Positions 25,044-33,399 of a stretch of 64,000 nucleotides of DNA are shown piece after piece (positions within the stretch are counted from its first letter, which is position 1; each line of letters begins with the position of its first letter). The position numbers were made by a program, and so were the translations under genes. The DNA is from FEN-1073 sp963780865 (GTDB lineage: Bacteria; Chloroflexota; Anaerolineae; Anaerolineales; RBG-16-64-43), in NCBI GenBank assembly GCA_963780865.1, contig CAWADT010000006.1:62001-126000 (forward strand), written 5' to 3'. The notes beneath the pieces are model-generated. The model was not told the origin of the DNA and did not search any database. It saw only the letters and a program-made list of their open reading frames with translations.

Positions 25044-26207
25044 TCATCCGGGGTGAATTTGTTTGAGGGCTTTCCATAATGCGATGAGCGCTGTGTTGAC
25101 CGAGCCTTCGACGGCCATCTCCCGCGAGGCAAGAAATCGCTGCCGGATTTGACGCGCGGATTCACCGATCAGCAGGACGCCCTCCGAATGAAATCCGCCG
25201 TCCTCCTCCCGGAGCGTCAGCCCGATGGCGTGCGTAGCGAGCCGCTGGCTTCGCCACTCCCTCACGACGGACGGAAAATCTTCACCCTCCCGATCGATCT
25301 CGCCCAGGACCAGGCCTCCGGAAAAAAACTTCGCCCCTTCCCCGCCCAATGCCGCCGACAGCGCGCCACCCGTTCCGAATTCGACCGTCGCCAGGCTCGC
25401 CCCGGAGGGCAAGCCGTGCACCACCTGCGCGGCAAGCGTTTCTCCGTCGGTTCCAAGCACATGCCCTTCCAGCGCGGACCGGATGTCCTGTTCCGCGCGG
25501 GCGATCGCGGCCCACGCGCCGGCTTCGTCCGCTCCGCGCCCGGTGAGGCGCACGTCCGTCATCCCGGCGTGGGCCGCTAATCCGACGGACGGATTCTCTG
25601 ATCGCTCCCAGCGGCCGATCCGATCGTCGATGAGTGATTCCCCCAACCCGACAATGTGGATCGTCCGCGTGCGGATGACCTCGCCGGGGCCGCCGCGCCG
25701 GGTCAGGAGGGGGAGCACCTGCTGGCGAATCATCGCTTTCATTTCTCCCGGCACACCGGGCACGGCGCATAAAAGCGAGCGTCCGATCGGCAAGGAGAAT
25801 CCGGGCGCGGTCCCGTAAGGGTTGGGCAGCGCCTCGGCGCCGGCGGGCAGAAAGGCTTGCCGGCGGTTGTTCTCCGAAAGGGGGCGGTCCAGACGCGCGA
25901 ACCGCGTTCGGATCGCCTCCCACAGCTCCGGGTGGAAGATTAATTCGACGCCCGCCGCCCGGGCGACCGCCTCGCGGGTGGGATCGTCCACCGTCGGCCC
26001 CAACCCGCCGGCGGTGATAAGCGCCTCCGCCCGGTCCGCGGCTTCTCGAACCGCCGCGGCGATTTGTTCCAACCGGTCGCCCACCACGGTCACCCGTTGC
26101 ACTTCGAAACCGGTGTCGCGAAGCAGGCGGGCGATGGTTTGCGTGTTCGTGTCGACAATGGCCCCGGAAGTCAGTTCGCTTCCGATGACGATCAGTTCGA
26201 TCACCAT
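25044..26207 (-). CDS. cinA: CinA-family protein (nicotinamide-nucleotide amidase)
   Basis: 387 residues. The N-terminal MoaB/MogA-like domain has VIGSELTSGAIVDTN, ITAGGLGPTVDDPTREAVA and AVPGVPGEMKAM. The C-terminal amidase domain is recognisable (LASVEFGTGG-like segment at LATVEFGTGGALSAAL, VLLIGESARQIRQRF), though the usual SCTGG-type core is altered to EFGTGG, so amidase activity may be weak or absent. CinA removes the amide from NMN in NAD recycling and was named for competence/damage induction. ATG 26207 chosen because homology begins at MVIELIVIG; ATG 26228 is also possible. Confidence 0.85.
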   Translation of the reverse strand: MVIELIVIGSELTSGAIVDTNTQTIARLLRDTGFEVQRVTVVGDRLEQIAAAVREAADRAEALITAGGLGPTVDDPTREAVARAAGVELIFHPELWEAIRTRFARLDRPLSENNRRQAFLPAGAEALPNPYGTAPGFSLPIGRSLLCAVPGVPGEMKAMIRQQVLPLLTRRGGPGEVIRTRTIHIVGLGESLIDDRIGRWERSENPSVGLAAHAGMTDVRLTGRGADEAGAWAAIARAEQDIRSALEGHVLGTDGETLAAQVVHGLPSGASLATVEFGTGGALSAALGGEGAKFFSGGLVLGEIDREGEDFPSVVREWRSQRLATHAIGLTLREEDGGFHSEGVLLIGESARQIRQRFLASREMAVEGSVNTALIALWKALKQIHPG

Positions 26208-26279
26208 AATGGTTCGCCTTTGATTCAAATTATATGCGGAAATGAAGCGGGAAGGTAAAAGGGAGCGGAGAAGGAGAGG

Positions 26280-26936
26280 TGTTCGTCATGCCCATGGGGG
26301 GCAGTCGGGAAGGATTGTTCGTCATGCCCGAATGTTTGTATCGGGCATCCAAGGCTCGGCTTGTCGCGCCAAAGCGCACCGGCCGGGCATCCAAGGTTTG
26401 GCTCGTCATGCCCGAGAGCACCGGCCGGGCATCCAAGGTTTGGCTCGTCATGCCCGAGTGTTCCTATCGGGCATCCACGATGCACTCACTATTCATCCAA
26501 TTGTGGATTCTGGATTCCCGCTAAGTACACCTTCGCTTCGCATTCATCCCGGCTCATGAACCAGACTTGAGCCGGGATGCTGCCCCCGCTCGCGAATTCT
26601 TCGCATCGAAAAAACACCGATGCTCATCGCTCGGAGGGTGCCGCGAGGGCAGGCGCGGGGATGACAACAATCTTCTAGCTCGTCATGCCCGAGAGCACCG
26701 GCCGGGCATCCAGTGTTTGGCTCGTCATGCCCGAGTGTTCCTATCGGGCATCCACGATGCACTCACTATTCATCCAATTGTGGATTCTGGATTCCCGCTA
26801 AGTACACCCTCGCTTCGCATTCATCCCGGCTCATGAACCAGACTTGAGCCGGGATGCTGCGCGAGGGCAGGCGCGGGGATGACAACAATCTTCTAGTTCG
26901 TCATGCCCGAGTGTTCCTATCGGGCATCTAAAAGCA
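26280..26936. repeat. Repeat cluster: GTCATGCCCGAG modules and a 145-bp direct repeat
   Basis: 26439-26583 and 26716-26860 are near-identical 145-base direct repeats, offset 277, followed by shared GGGGATGACAACAATCTT sequence. Upstream, short modules TCGTCATGCCCGAG...CGGGCATCCA repeat four or more times. Each contains small inverted repeats (CCCGAG/CGGGCAT and CATCCCGGCTC/GAGCCGGGATG). Open frames here are by-products of the repeats. The gap 26208-26940 otherwise holds nothing recognisable. Confidence 0.8.
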
Positions 26937-26940
26937 CGGG

Positions 26941-27633
26941 CTATTTACTCACTCCGCCGACGGAATCCAGCACCTGCTGCATTTGTTCCTGGGTCAGCAC
27001 GGGTTGCTTGGGCAGATGGCGGATGTACTCTTTGAGTTTCGAGGCGTGCAATACGGGCAGGGGCGCGGAGTCGCATTCAACGCGAGTCTTTTCGTAGACA
27101 AACACCACCACCGGCTGGACCGGCGGCACATCTTCGACATCCAGAATCTTGCGCAGCCGCTTCCTGAGATTGCTCTCTTCCGCCTCGGCGTCCAAGGCGG
27201 GATTGCCCAGCGCTTCAGTGCCGAAGAATTTCTGTAGCCGGGAAACTCCGCTTTGACGCCACTTTCCCGCGTCGTAGGAGATCAACCCGCGCTCGTACTT
27301 CGCCAGAATGGCGACGATCCCGTTGGGAGTGAACAAGGCGTGGTCCGCACCGAGGCGAAAATGGAAGAGCGCGTAATGATCGTCCAATCCTTTAAGCAGA
27401 TCGTCCACCGCCTGATCGGGAGGCGGAACCCGCCCCCAGCGATTGTTGAAGGATGCGCCGATGTTGACCAGAATGAACCCGGCGATCAATGCGAGGTAGG
27501 GAATCGCCAACTGATTGGGCAAGAAATAAGACGCCGCGAATCCGCCGACCAAGGTCAGCATCCCGCCGATCTGGCTGTAATTGCCGATCTGCTGATTGCG
27601 GCGGATGAGCTTCGGGTTGGAAAATTTCTTCAC
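26941..27633 (-). CDS. Two-helix membrane protein with NERD-like domain
   Basis: 230 residues. After a basic N-terminus (VKKFSNPKLIRRN) come two helices (IGGMLTLVGGFAASYFL and LAIPYLALIAGFILVNIG), then a soluble domain (ADHALFTPNGIVAILAKYERG, VQPVVVFVYEKTRVEC) whose layout is reminiscent of NERD nuclease-related domains; catalytic residues are not clear. GTG 27633 overlaps the fabF stop (GTGA) and has GGGAGGA upstream, so it is coupled to fabF; ATG 27645 is an alternative. Third gene of plsX-fabF-this gene. Confidence 0.65.
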   Translation of the reverse strand: MKKFSNPKLIRRNQQIGNYSQIGGMLTLVGGFAASYFLPNQLAIPYLALIAGFILVNIGASFNNRWGRVPPPDQAVDDLLKGLDDHYALFHFRLGADHALFTPNGIVAILAKYERGLISYDAGKWRQSGVSRLQKFFGTEALGNPALDAEAEESNLRKRLRKILDVEDVPPVQPVVVFVYEKTRVECDSAPLPVLHASKLKEYIRHLPKQPVLTQEQMQQVLDSVGGVSK

Positions 27634-28886
27634 TGTTCCTCCCATTGGCGAAGGACCAGGCAGGCGTTCTGGCCGCCCAGGCCGAAGGAATTGGAAAGCG
27701 TGATGTGGACGTCGGATGGCCGCTTAACATTCGGGACGTAATCCAGATCGCATTCCGGATCGGGGTTGTCGTAGTTAATGGTCGGGTGGATCATGCCGTG
27801 TTCGAGCGTAAGCGCGCAGACCACCGCTTCCACGGCGCCGGCCGCGCCCATCGGATGGCCGATCATCGATTTGGTGGAGGACACGGGCACGCTGCGGGCC
27901 CGGGCGCCGAAGATTTGTTTGATGGCGTTGGTTTCGGCCAGATCGTTGGCCGGAGTGGACGTACCGTGGGCGTTGATGTAATCCACCTGGTCCGGGGTGA
28001 TCCCGGCGTCCTCCAGGGCCCAGCGCATGGCGCGGCAGGCTCCGGCGCCGGTGGGATCCGGAGCGGCAACGTGGTAGGCGTCGGAGGAGGAGGATTGGCC
28101 GAGGATTTCGGCGTGGATCCGGGCGCCGCGCTTGATCGCGCTCTCCAGGCTCTCCACGATGAGAATGGCGCACGCTTCGGAGAAAATAAACCCTTCGCGA
28201 TTTTTGGTGAACGGCCGGGAGGCGTGCTGCGGATCGTCGTTGAAATTCACCGGCAACGCGCGCATCGCGCAGAAAGAGCCGATCATGAAATCCTTCATGA
28301 CCGCTTCGACCCCACCGGAAATTGCAAGATCCGCGGATCCGCGGCGGATCAGTTCCGTTGCTTCCCCGAGAGCCTGGGTGCCCGCCGCGCAGGCGGTGAC
28401 GATGGTGCTCAGGGTCGCCAGGGCGTGGTACTTTTGGGAAAGATGGTGGGCGGGCATGTTGGCGATCGCGGACGGTGGAAGAAAGGGGTTGATCCGGTCG
28501 AACCCCTGCGTGCGAAGGGTCTGGATCCCTTCGTCCATCCGGTCCATTCCGCCGACCGCTGTGCCGAGCACGACCGCCGAGCGTTCGGGATCCGGCAGCC
28601 CGGCCGGGAGACCCGCGTCTGCAAAAGCCTCCTGGGCCGTCGCTAAAACGAACTGCGAGCAGCGCGCCATGCGGCGGGCTTCCTTTATATTCATGTAGCG
28701 GGTGGGATCGAATCCCTTTACTTCGCCGGCGATCCGGCAGGGAAGGGCGGAGGCGTCGAATTGGGTGATCGGCCCCACGCCGGATTTCCCCGCGAGGAGT
28801 CCCTCCCAGAGTTCGGCGGCGGTCAGCCCGAGCGGGGTGATCGCGCCCATCCCGGTAATAACCACGCGGGTTCGTGTGTCGCTCAT
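27630..28886 (-). CDS. fabF: 3-oxoacyl-[acyl-carrier-protein] synthase II
   Basis: 418 residues. Condenses malonyl-ACP with acyl-ACP in fatty-acid elongation. The catalytic triad is visible: Cys in STIVTACAAGTQAL, His in YINAHGTSTPAND and His in STKSMIGHPMGAAGAVE. The N-terminal RVVITGMGAITPLG and C-terminal NSFGLGGQNACLVL are typical. ATG 28886 follows AAAGGATG; longer in-frame sequence upstream is inside plsX. It lies one base after plsX, forming a lipid-synthesis operon. Confidence 0.96.
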   Translation of the reverse strand: MSDTRTRVVITGMGAITPLGLTAAELWEGLLAGKSGVGPITQFDASALPCRIAGEVKGFDPTRYMNIKEARRMARCSQFVLATAQEAFADAGLPAGLPDPERSAVVLGTAVGGMDRMDEGIQTLRTQGFDRINPFLPPSAIANMPAHHLSQKYHALATLSTIVTACAAGTQALGEATELIRRGSADLAISGGVEAVMKDFMIGSFCAMRALPVNFNDDPQHASRPFTKNREGFIFSEACAILIVESLESAIKRGARIHAEILGQSSSSDAYHVAAPDPTGAGACRAMRWALEDAGITPDQVDYINAHGTSTPANDLAETNAIKQIFGARARSVPVSSTKSMIGHPMGAAGAVEAVVCALTLEHGMIHPTINYDNPDPECDLDYVPNVKRPSDVHITLSNSFGLGGQNACLVLRQWEEQ

Positions 28887-28887
28887 T

Positions 28888-29925
28888 TCATCCTTTCCCG
28901 GCGGAGGGATCGACGCTGGAGGCATGGCGCGCCACTTCCCTGCGGATGAGCTCCTGCATGCCGGCATGCGCCGCTTGGGCCGCTACGCGCACGGCGCTCT
29001 GGACCGCCTGCGCGTCGGACCGGCCGTGGCCGATGAACACCAATCCATCCACCCCCAGCAGCGGCGCCGCGCCTTCCTCGCTCGGGTTCATCAATTTGCG
29101 AACGTCATTCATCGCCGGTTTGATGAGCAGCCCGCCGAGCTTCACCCACGGCGGGGCGGAGAGAATCTTGTCTTTGATCGTGTCGGTGATTAGTTTGGCC
29201 ACCGCTTCCGATGATTTTAAAAACACATTTCCGGAAAAACCGTCCGTCACCACCACGTCGGCTTCCCCGGCGTACACTTCCTTGGGTTCGACGTTGCCGA
29301 TGAAGTTCAGGGAGCCGGCCTGGAGCAACGGGGTGGCCTCGCGCACCAGGAAATTTCCCTTGCCGGTCTCCTCGCCGTTGGACAGCAGCGCCACGCGCGG
29401 ATTTTTTACGCCGCGGACCGATTCCGCAAAGATGCTCCCCATGAGAGCGAACTCCACCAGATTCTGCGGGCGGATATCCGGGTTGATCCCGATGTCGAGC
29501 ACGACGCAGAATCCCTTGCGCGTCGGGAACACCGGCGCCAAGGCGGGGCGTTCGATGCCTTTCAGCATCCCCAGCCGGAAGAAGGCGACGGCGGCGGCCG
29601 CGCCGGAGTTTCCCATTGTCACGAACGCATCGGCTTTTCCGTCCTTGACCAGATCCACCCCGACCGCCATGGACGTTTTGGGTTCCTTCTGTTTGGCCTT
29701 CAACGCGAGTCCCAGACCTTTTTCCTCCATGGTCATCATTTCGGGCGCATGGATGATGCGGACGGGGAGGTTGCCGGGTTTTTGCTCCGCGAGGATCGGA
29801 GCGACGATTTTTTCGTCCCCGATGAGCAACACTTCCTCGCCGTAAGCGCGCGCCGCGGCGACGGCGCCTTCCACGTCCGGACGCGGGAAGTTATCCGATC
29901 CCATGGCGTCGATCGCGATCTTCAT
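28888..29925 (-). CDS. plsX: Phosphate acyltransferase PlsX
   Basis: 345 residues. Converts acyl-ACP to acyl-phosphate, the first step of phospholipid acylation. Signatures are MKIAIDAMGSDNFP at the start, MGNSGAAAAVAFFRLG, LDIGINPDIRPQNLVEFA, LLSNGEETGKGN and VTDGFSGNVFLKSSEA. ATG 29925 is set by the conserved MKIAIDAMG start. Transcribed divergently from the argG operon, with its start about 57 bases from the argG promoter. fabF follows directly. Confidence 0.95.
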   Translation of the reverse strand: MKIAIDAMGSDNFPRPDVEGAVAAARAYGEEVLLIGDEKIVAPILAEQKPGNLPVRIIHAPEMMTMEEKGLGLALKAKQKEPKTSMAVGVDLVKDGKADAFVTMGNSGAAAAVAFFRLGMLKGIERPALAPVFPTRKGFCVVLDIGINPDIRPQNLVEFALMGSIFAESVRGVKNPRVALLSNGEETGKGNFLVREATPLLQAGSLNFIGNVEPKEVYAGEADVVVTDGFSGNVFLKSSEAVAKLITDTIKDKILSAPPWVKLGGLLIKPAMNDVRKLMNPSEEGAAPLLGVDGLVFIGHGRSDAQAVQSAVRVAAQAAHAGMQELIRREVARHASSVDPSAGKG

Positions 29926-29981
29926 GCCATTTTCCTTTCCTGAACGGAATGACCTGGCGGCCATTATATCCTTCCGGCGGC

Positions 29982-30010
29982 TTGACACCGAAAGGAACCT
30001 CCGGTAAACT
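29982..30010 (+). promoter_or_regulatory. Promoter of the arginine/lysine cluster
   Basis: TTGACA (29982-29987), 17-base spacer, TAAACT (30005-30010). The expected transcript start near 30017 is only about eight bases before the leader ATG 30025. No other clear promoter is seen up to argG. Confidence 0.75.
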
Positions 30011-30024
30011 AGGGATCAATTCCA

Positions 30025-30096
30025 ATGAACGCCATCCTCTTGAAGCCTCGCGCTCGTCGTATCTTCTCACACCCGGACAACGGGAAGGTGGGCTAG
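30025..30096 (+). CDS. Arginine-rich leader peptide of argG attenuator
   Basis: A 23-codon frame ATG 30025 to TAG 30094 whose centre encodes Lys-Pro-Arg-Ala-Arg-Arg, with Arg codons CGC, CGT, CGT at codons 9, 11 and 12 (30049-30060). It lies between the cluster promoter and an intrinsic terminator, 120 bases before argG. Such a leader would report Arg-tRNA supply: a ribosome stalled at codons 9-12 leaves 30087-30094 free, whereas one reaching the stop codon covers it. It is almost leaderless in the transcript. Function is inferred from layout. Confidence 0.75.
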   Translation: MNAILLKPRARRIFSHPDNGKVG

Positions 30097-30170
30097 TTTG
30101 GCTTGGGCCGAGCGCGGACAAGCTAATCCAGAGTGAACCATTAAGCCCTCCGATCCCGGAGGGCTTTTTT
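30087..30170 (+). terminator. Attenuator: intrinsic terminator with competing antiterminator
   Basis: The terminator stem pairs AGCCCTCCG (30144-30152) with CGGAGGGCT (30157-30165), nine perfect pairs and loop ATCC, followed by a T run to 30170. GGTGGGCT at 30087-30094, which overlaps the leader stop codon, can pair with AGCCCTCC (30144-30151) with one mismatch and would block the terminator. Arginine shortage should therefore favour read-through into argG. Confidence 0.75.
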
Positions 30171-30216
30171 GCGCATATTCCCAGCGGTGATTTGTGGCAA
30201 GCAGAAGGAGAGCGGT

Positions 30217-31473
30217 ATGGAAAAGAAGAATGTGAAGAAAGCAGTGCTGGCGTATTCGGGCGGATTGGATACGTCCATCATCGTCACCTGGCTCAAGGAA
30301 AACTACGGCTGCGAGGTGATCTGTTTCACCGCCGACATCGGTCAGGGGGAGGAACTCTCCTCGCTGCCCAAGCGAGCCAAGGCTTCCGGCGCCAGCCGTC
30401 TGGTCACGAAGGATTTACGCGAGGAGTTTGCCCGCGATTATTTATTTCCCCTGTTGCGTTCGGGCGCGATCTACGAAGGGAAATACCTGCTCGGGACGTC
30501 CGTCGCGCGGCCGTTGATCGCCAAATACCAGGTGAAAACCGCCGAGCAGTTCGGAGCCGACGCGGTCGCCCACGGTTGCACCGGGAAGGGGAACGATCAG
30601 GTGCGCTTCGAGCTTACCTACACCGCGCTCAACCCGCGCCTGAAGATCATCGCTCCCTGGCGGGAATGGGGCATCCGCTCGAGGGAAGATGCCGTGGCGT
30701 ATGCCAAGGAGCACAGAATCGCGCTTCCCGACACTACCGGCAAATCACTCTACAGCCGGGACCGGAACCTGTGGCACCTTTCCCACGAAGGCGGACCGCT
30801 GGAAAATCTGTCCAATGCGCCTGAGGACGATCTCTTTCAATTGACCGTTTCGCCCGAGCAGGCGCCGGATGAACCGACGACGGTGGAGATCGGCTTCCAG
30901 AGCGGCGACCCGGTGTCTTTAAACGGAAAAAAACTCTCTCCCGCGGCGCTGATCGAGCGGCTGAACACCATCGGCGGGAAAAACGCCATCGGCCGGATCG
31001 ACATGGTCGAAAACCGGTTGGTGGGGATGAAATCGCGCGGGGTGTATGAAACCCCGGGCGGGACGATCCTGGTGGCGGCCCATCACGATTTGGAAAGCAT
31101 CACCCTGGACCGGGAGGCGCAGCATTACAAAGAACAAATCGCTTTGCGCTACGCGGAACTGGTTTACTTCGGCCAATGGTTCACACCCCTGCGCGAGGAC
31201 CTGCAGGCTTTCATCGACCGGACGCAGGAAAAAGTGACCGGATCGATCAGGCTCAAACTGTACAAAGGGAATATCACCGTGCAGAAGCGGTCCAGCCCCT
31301 ACAGCCTGTACCGCGAGGATTATGCCACGTTCGGGCATTCGGCGGTCTATGATCACAGCGACGCGGAAGGGTTCATCCATCTTTATGGATTGCCCCTCAA
31401 GGTGCGCGCGCTGATCGAACAAGGCGGCGAGGGCATTCCACCGGTCAAGGCCGAGCAGGTTCAGCGGGATTGA
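30217..31473 (+). CDS. argG: Argininosuccinate synthase
   Basis: 418 residues. Joins citrulline and aspartate with ATP. Signatures are the N-type ATP pyrophosphatase loop AVLAYSGGLDTSIIV, CFTADIGQGEEL, AVAHGCTGKGNDQVRFELT, SLYSRDRNLWHLSHEGG and GRIDMVENRLVGMKSRGVYE. ATG 30217 follows AGAAGGAGAG. First structural gene of the cluster and directly behind the arginine attenuator; argH follows after 113 bases. Confidence 0.97.
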   Translation: MEKKNVKKAVLAYSGGLDTSIIVTWLKENYGCEVICFTADIGQGEELSSLPKRAKASGASRLVTKDLREEFARDYLFPLLRSGAIYEGKYLLGTSVARPLIAKYQVKTAEQFGADAVAHGCTGKGNDQVRFELTYTALNPRLKIIAPWREWGIRSREDAVAYAKEHRIALPDTTGKSLYSRDRNLWHLSHEGGPLENLSNAPEDDLFQLTVSPEQAPDEPTTVEIGFQSGDPVSLNGKKLSPAALIERLNTIGGKNAIGRIDMVENRLVGMKSRGVYETPGGTILVAAHHDLESITLDREAQHYKEQIALRYAELVYFGQWFTPLREDLQAFIDRTQEKVTGSIRLKLYKGNITVQKRSSPYSLYREDYATFGHSAVYDHSDAEGFIHLYGLPLKVRALIEQGGEGIPPVKAEQVQRD

Positions 31474-31586
31474 CCTGAGCGTTACTTGCCGCCGAGCGGG
31501 GTGTTTTATCAATCAATCCCCCGCAGCACTCGCCAGCCCAGGCGAGCGGGCCGGGGGAATCGCATGCGGTGAAGGAAACTTATTCC

Positions 31587-32963
31587 ATGAAGCTACTCTG
31601 GAAGGGCAGGATCGAAAGCGAGATGGATGAAGGCGCCGCGGCGTTGAACACCTCGCTGGCGCTGGACCGGAGAATGGGGCCGCAGGACGTGCGCGGCTCC
31701 ATCGCCTGGACGCACGGGCTGGCTAAAATCGGCCTGCTCACCCCGGACGAAGCGCGGCAAATCGAAAAAGGGCTGGGCCAGATCGGCAAGGAACTCGCCG
31801 GCGGAACCTTCCCGTTCGCACCGACGGATGAAGACATTCACACCGCGGTGGAACGGCGGCTGGGCGAACTCGTCGGCGAGGCGGCCGGGAAGCTGCACAC
31901 CGGCCGAAGTCGGAACGACCAGGTGGCCACCGATTTTCGGCTCTGGCTGATGGAGGCCGAGGATCGGCTTCAAAAAGCGATTCGCGCGCTGCAGGAAGCG
32001 CTCGTCAACCGATCCGAACGGGATTTTGGAATCGCGATGCCGGGGTACACTCACACGCAGCGCGCGCAGCCGGTGCTGCTTTCGCACTGGTGGCTCGCGC
32101 ACTTCTGGGCGCTGGCGCGGGACGCCGAGCGGTTGAGCCAAGCGCGCGCGCGGACCGCGGTCTGCCCGCTGGGAAGCGGCGCGCTGGCGGGAACGGCGTT
32201 CCCGGTGAATCGCGACGCGATCGCAAGGGAACTTGGCTTTGCGCGCGCATCCGCCAACAGCCTCGACGCCGTGTCGGACCGGGACTTTGCGGCCGAGTTT
32301 CTTTTTTGGTCCGCGTTGGTTGGCGTCCACCTCGGCCGGATGGCCGACGCGTTGATTCTGTTTTCCACCTCGGAATTCGGATTTCTCGAACTGGACGACG
32401 CCTTTTCCACCGGTTCGAGTTTGATGCCGCAGAAAAAGAATCCGGACGTGCTCGAGCTGGTCCGGGGCAAGAGCGGCAAATGGATCGGTCTGCTCGCGGG
32501 ATTGCTATCCACGCTCAAGGGATTGCCCTCGGCGTACGACAAGGATCTGCAGGAAGATAAGCAACCCGTTTTCGAGGCGGCCGACGCAGTCGAAGCGATC
32601 CTCCCGGTCCTGGCTCGGCTGATCCGGACCCTCGCCGTCCGCAAGGAGAAGATGGCGGCCGCCATCGACGACGGTATGCTCGCCACCGATCTGGCGGATT
32701 ATCTGGTGAGGAAAGGAATCCCCTTCCGATCGGCGCACACCGCCGCGGGCCGAGCCGTTCGCCGGTCAATCGAGCTTGGCGTTCCGCTCGCGCGGATGGA
32801 GCTGCAGGAATACCGGGCGATCGATCCTGCGCTGGGCGGGGATCTGGCGGGGGTTTTCAGCGTGGAGACTTCTCTTTCGCGCCGCCATGCGGCCGGCGGC
32901 ACGGCCCCGGAGGCAGTGAAAAGGCAGATTCACCTGGCCAAGGCGAAGCTGGCTGCGAAGTAA
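31587..32963 (+). CDS. argH: Argininosuccinate lyase
   Basis: 458 residues. Splits argininosuccinate into arginine and fumarate. Signatures are DEDIHTAVERRLGELVGE, LHTGRSRNDQVATDFRLWL, PGYTHTQRAQPVLLSHWW, the family motif GSSLMPQKKNPDVLELVRGK, and the catalytic-loop Ser within it. ATG 31587 with AAGGAA upstream; the GTG at 31569 in the same frame is an alternative. Second gene of the cluster; its 3' end is separated from lysW by a 230-base repeat-bearing gap. Confidence 0.97.
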   Translation: MKLLWKGRIESEMDEGAAALNTSLALDRRMGPQDVRGSIAWTHGLAKIGLLTPDEARQIEKGLGQIGKELAGGTFPFAPTDEDIHTAVERRLGELVGEAAGKLHTGRSRNDQVATDFRLWLMEAEDRLQKAIRALQEALVNRSERDFGIAMPGYTHTQRAQPVLLSHWWLAHFWALARDAERLSQARARTAVCPLGSGALAGTAFPVNRDAIARELGFARASANSLDAVSDRDFAAEFLFWSALVGVHLGRMADALILFSTSEFGFLELDDAFSTGSSLMPQKKNPDVLELVRGKSGKWIGLLAGLLSTLKGLPSAYDKDLQEDKQPVFEAADAVEAILPVLARLIRTLAVRKEKMAAAIDDGMLATDLADYLVRKGIPFRSAHTAAGRAVRRSIELGVPLARMELQEYRAIDPALGGDLAGVFSVETSLSRRHAAGGTAPEAVKRQIHLAKAKLAAK

Positions 32964-32991
32964 ACAGTGAATTGTTCATGAAGTGACAAAA

Positions 32992-33077
32992 AAACTGTAC
33001 GCGGATTGCGCGGATATTAAAGAGATTATATAAGCCGTATCTGCGAAATCCGTAAAATCAGTGAAATCCGCGTACAG
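32992..33077. repeat. Imperfect inverted repeat between argH and lysW
   Basis: CTGTACGCGGATT near 32994 is mirrored by AATCCGCGTACAG ending near 33077, with degenerate AATCCGTAAAATCAGTGAAATCC between. It belongs to the same ATCCGTG family as 9079-9164. Non-coding. Confidence 0.5.
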
Positions 33078-33193
33078 GGATTTGAAAAAAGAGTGCATCC
33101 CCGGGTATCCCGAAAAGGTCCCGGAAAATCCATGGCACTCTGACGCGTGCCGAAACGAGCGCGGCGCACCCGGTGCGCCCAAAGGAGAAGACG

Positions 33194-33361
33194 ATGAAAG
33201 GCATGTGCCCGGAATGTGAAGGCGAAGTGACGATCCCGGAGGATGCGCAGACCGGCGAAATCCTGGTCTGCCCGGATTGCGGCATCGAGCTGGAATTAAC
33301 CAGCCTCGATCCGATCACGTTGAATCTGGCTCCGAAAGAAGCGGAAGACTGGGGCGAGTAA
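33194..33361 (+). CDS. lysW: Amino-group carrier protein LysW
   Basis: 55 residues from ATG 33194 (AAAGGAGAAG upstream). A small zinc-ribbon carrier with CPECEGEV and CPDCGIELEL supplying four Cys, and the C-terminal EDWGE whose terminal Glu is the attachment point for aminoadipate or glutamate. The carrier protects the alpha-amino group while LysX, LysZ, LysY, LysJ and LysK act. All five partners follow in this window. A longer in-frame start upstream is not needed. Confidence 0.96.
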   Translation: MKGMCPECEGEVTIPEDAQTGEILVCPDCGIELELTSLDPITLNLAPKEAEDWGE

Positions 33362-33399
33362 ATGAAGGGGAACGCGAAAACATCGGGAGGTTGCCGAAA

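Noticed and set aside
26280..26936. Coding frames of 60-105 codons on both strands
   Set aside because: They are translations of the repeat modules, contain duplicated peptide blocks and lack ribosome-binding sites.
29990..30170. T-box riboswitch upstream of argG
   Set aside because: AGAGTGAACC near 30130 vaguely resembles the T-box sequence, but the conserved AGGGTGG-ACCGCG core and a recognisable stem I are absent, and the leader ORF explains the layout better.
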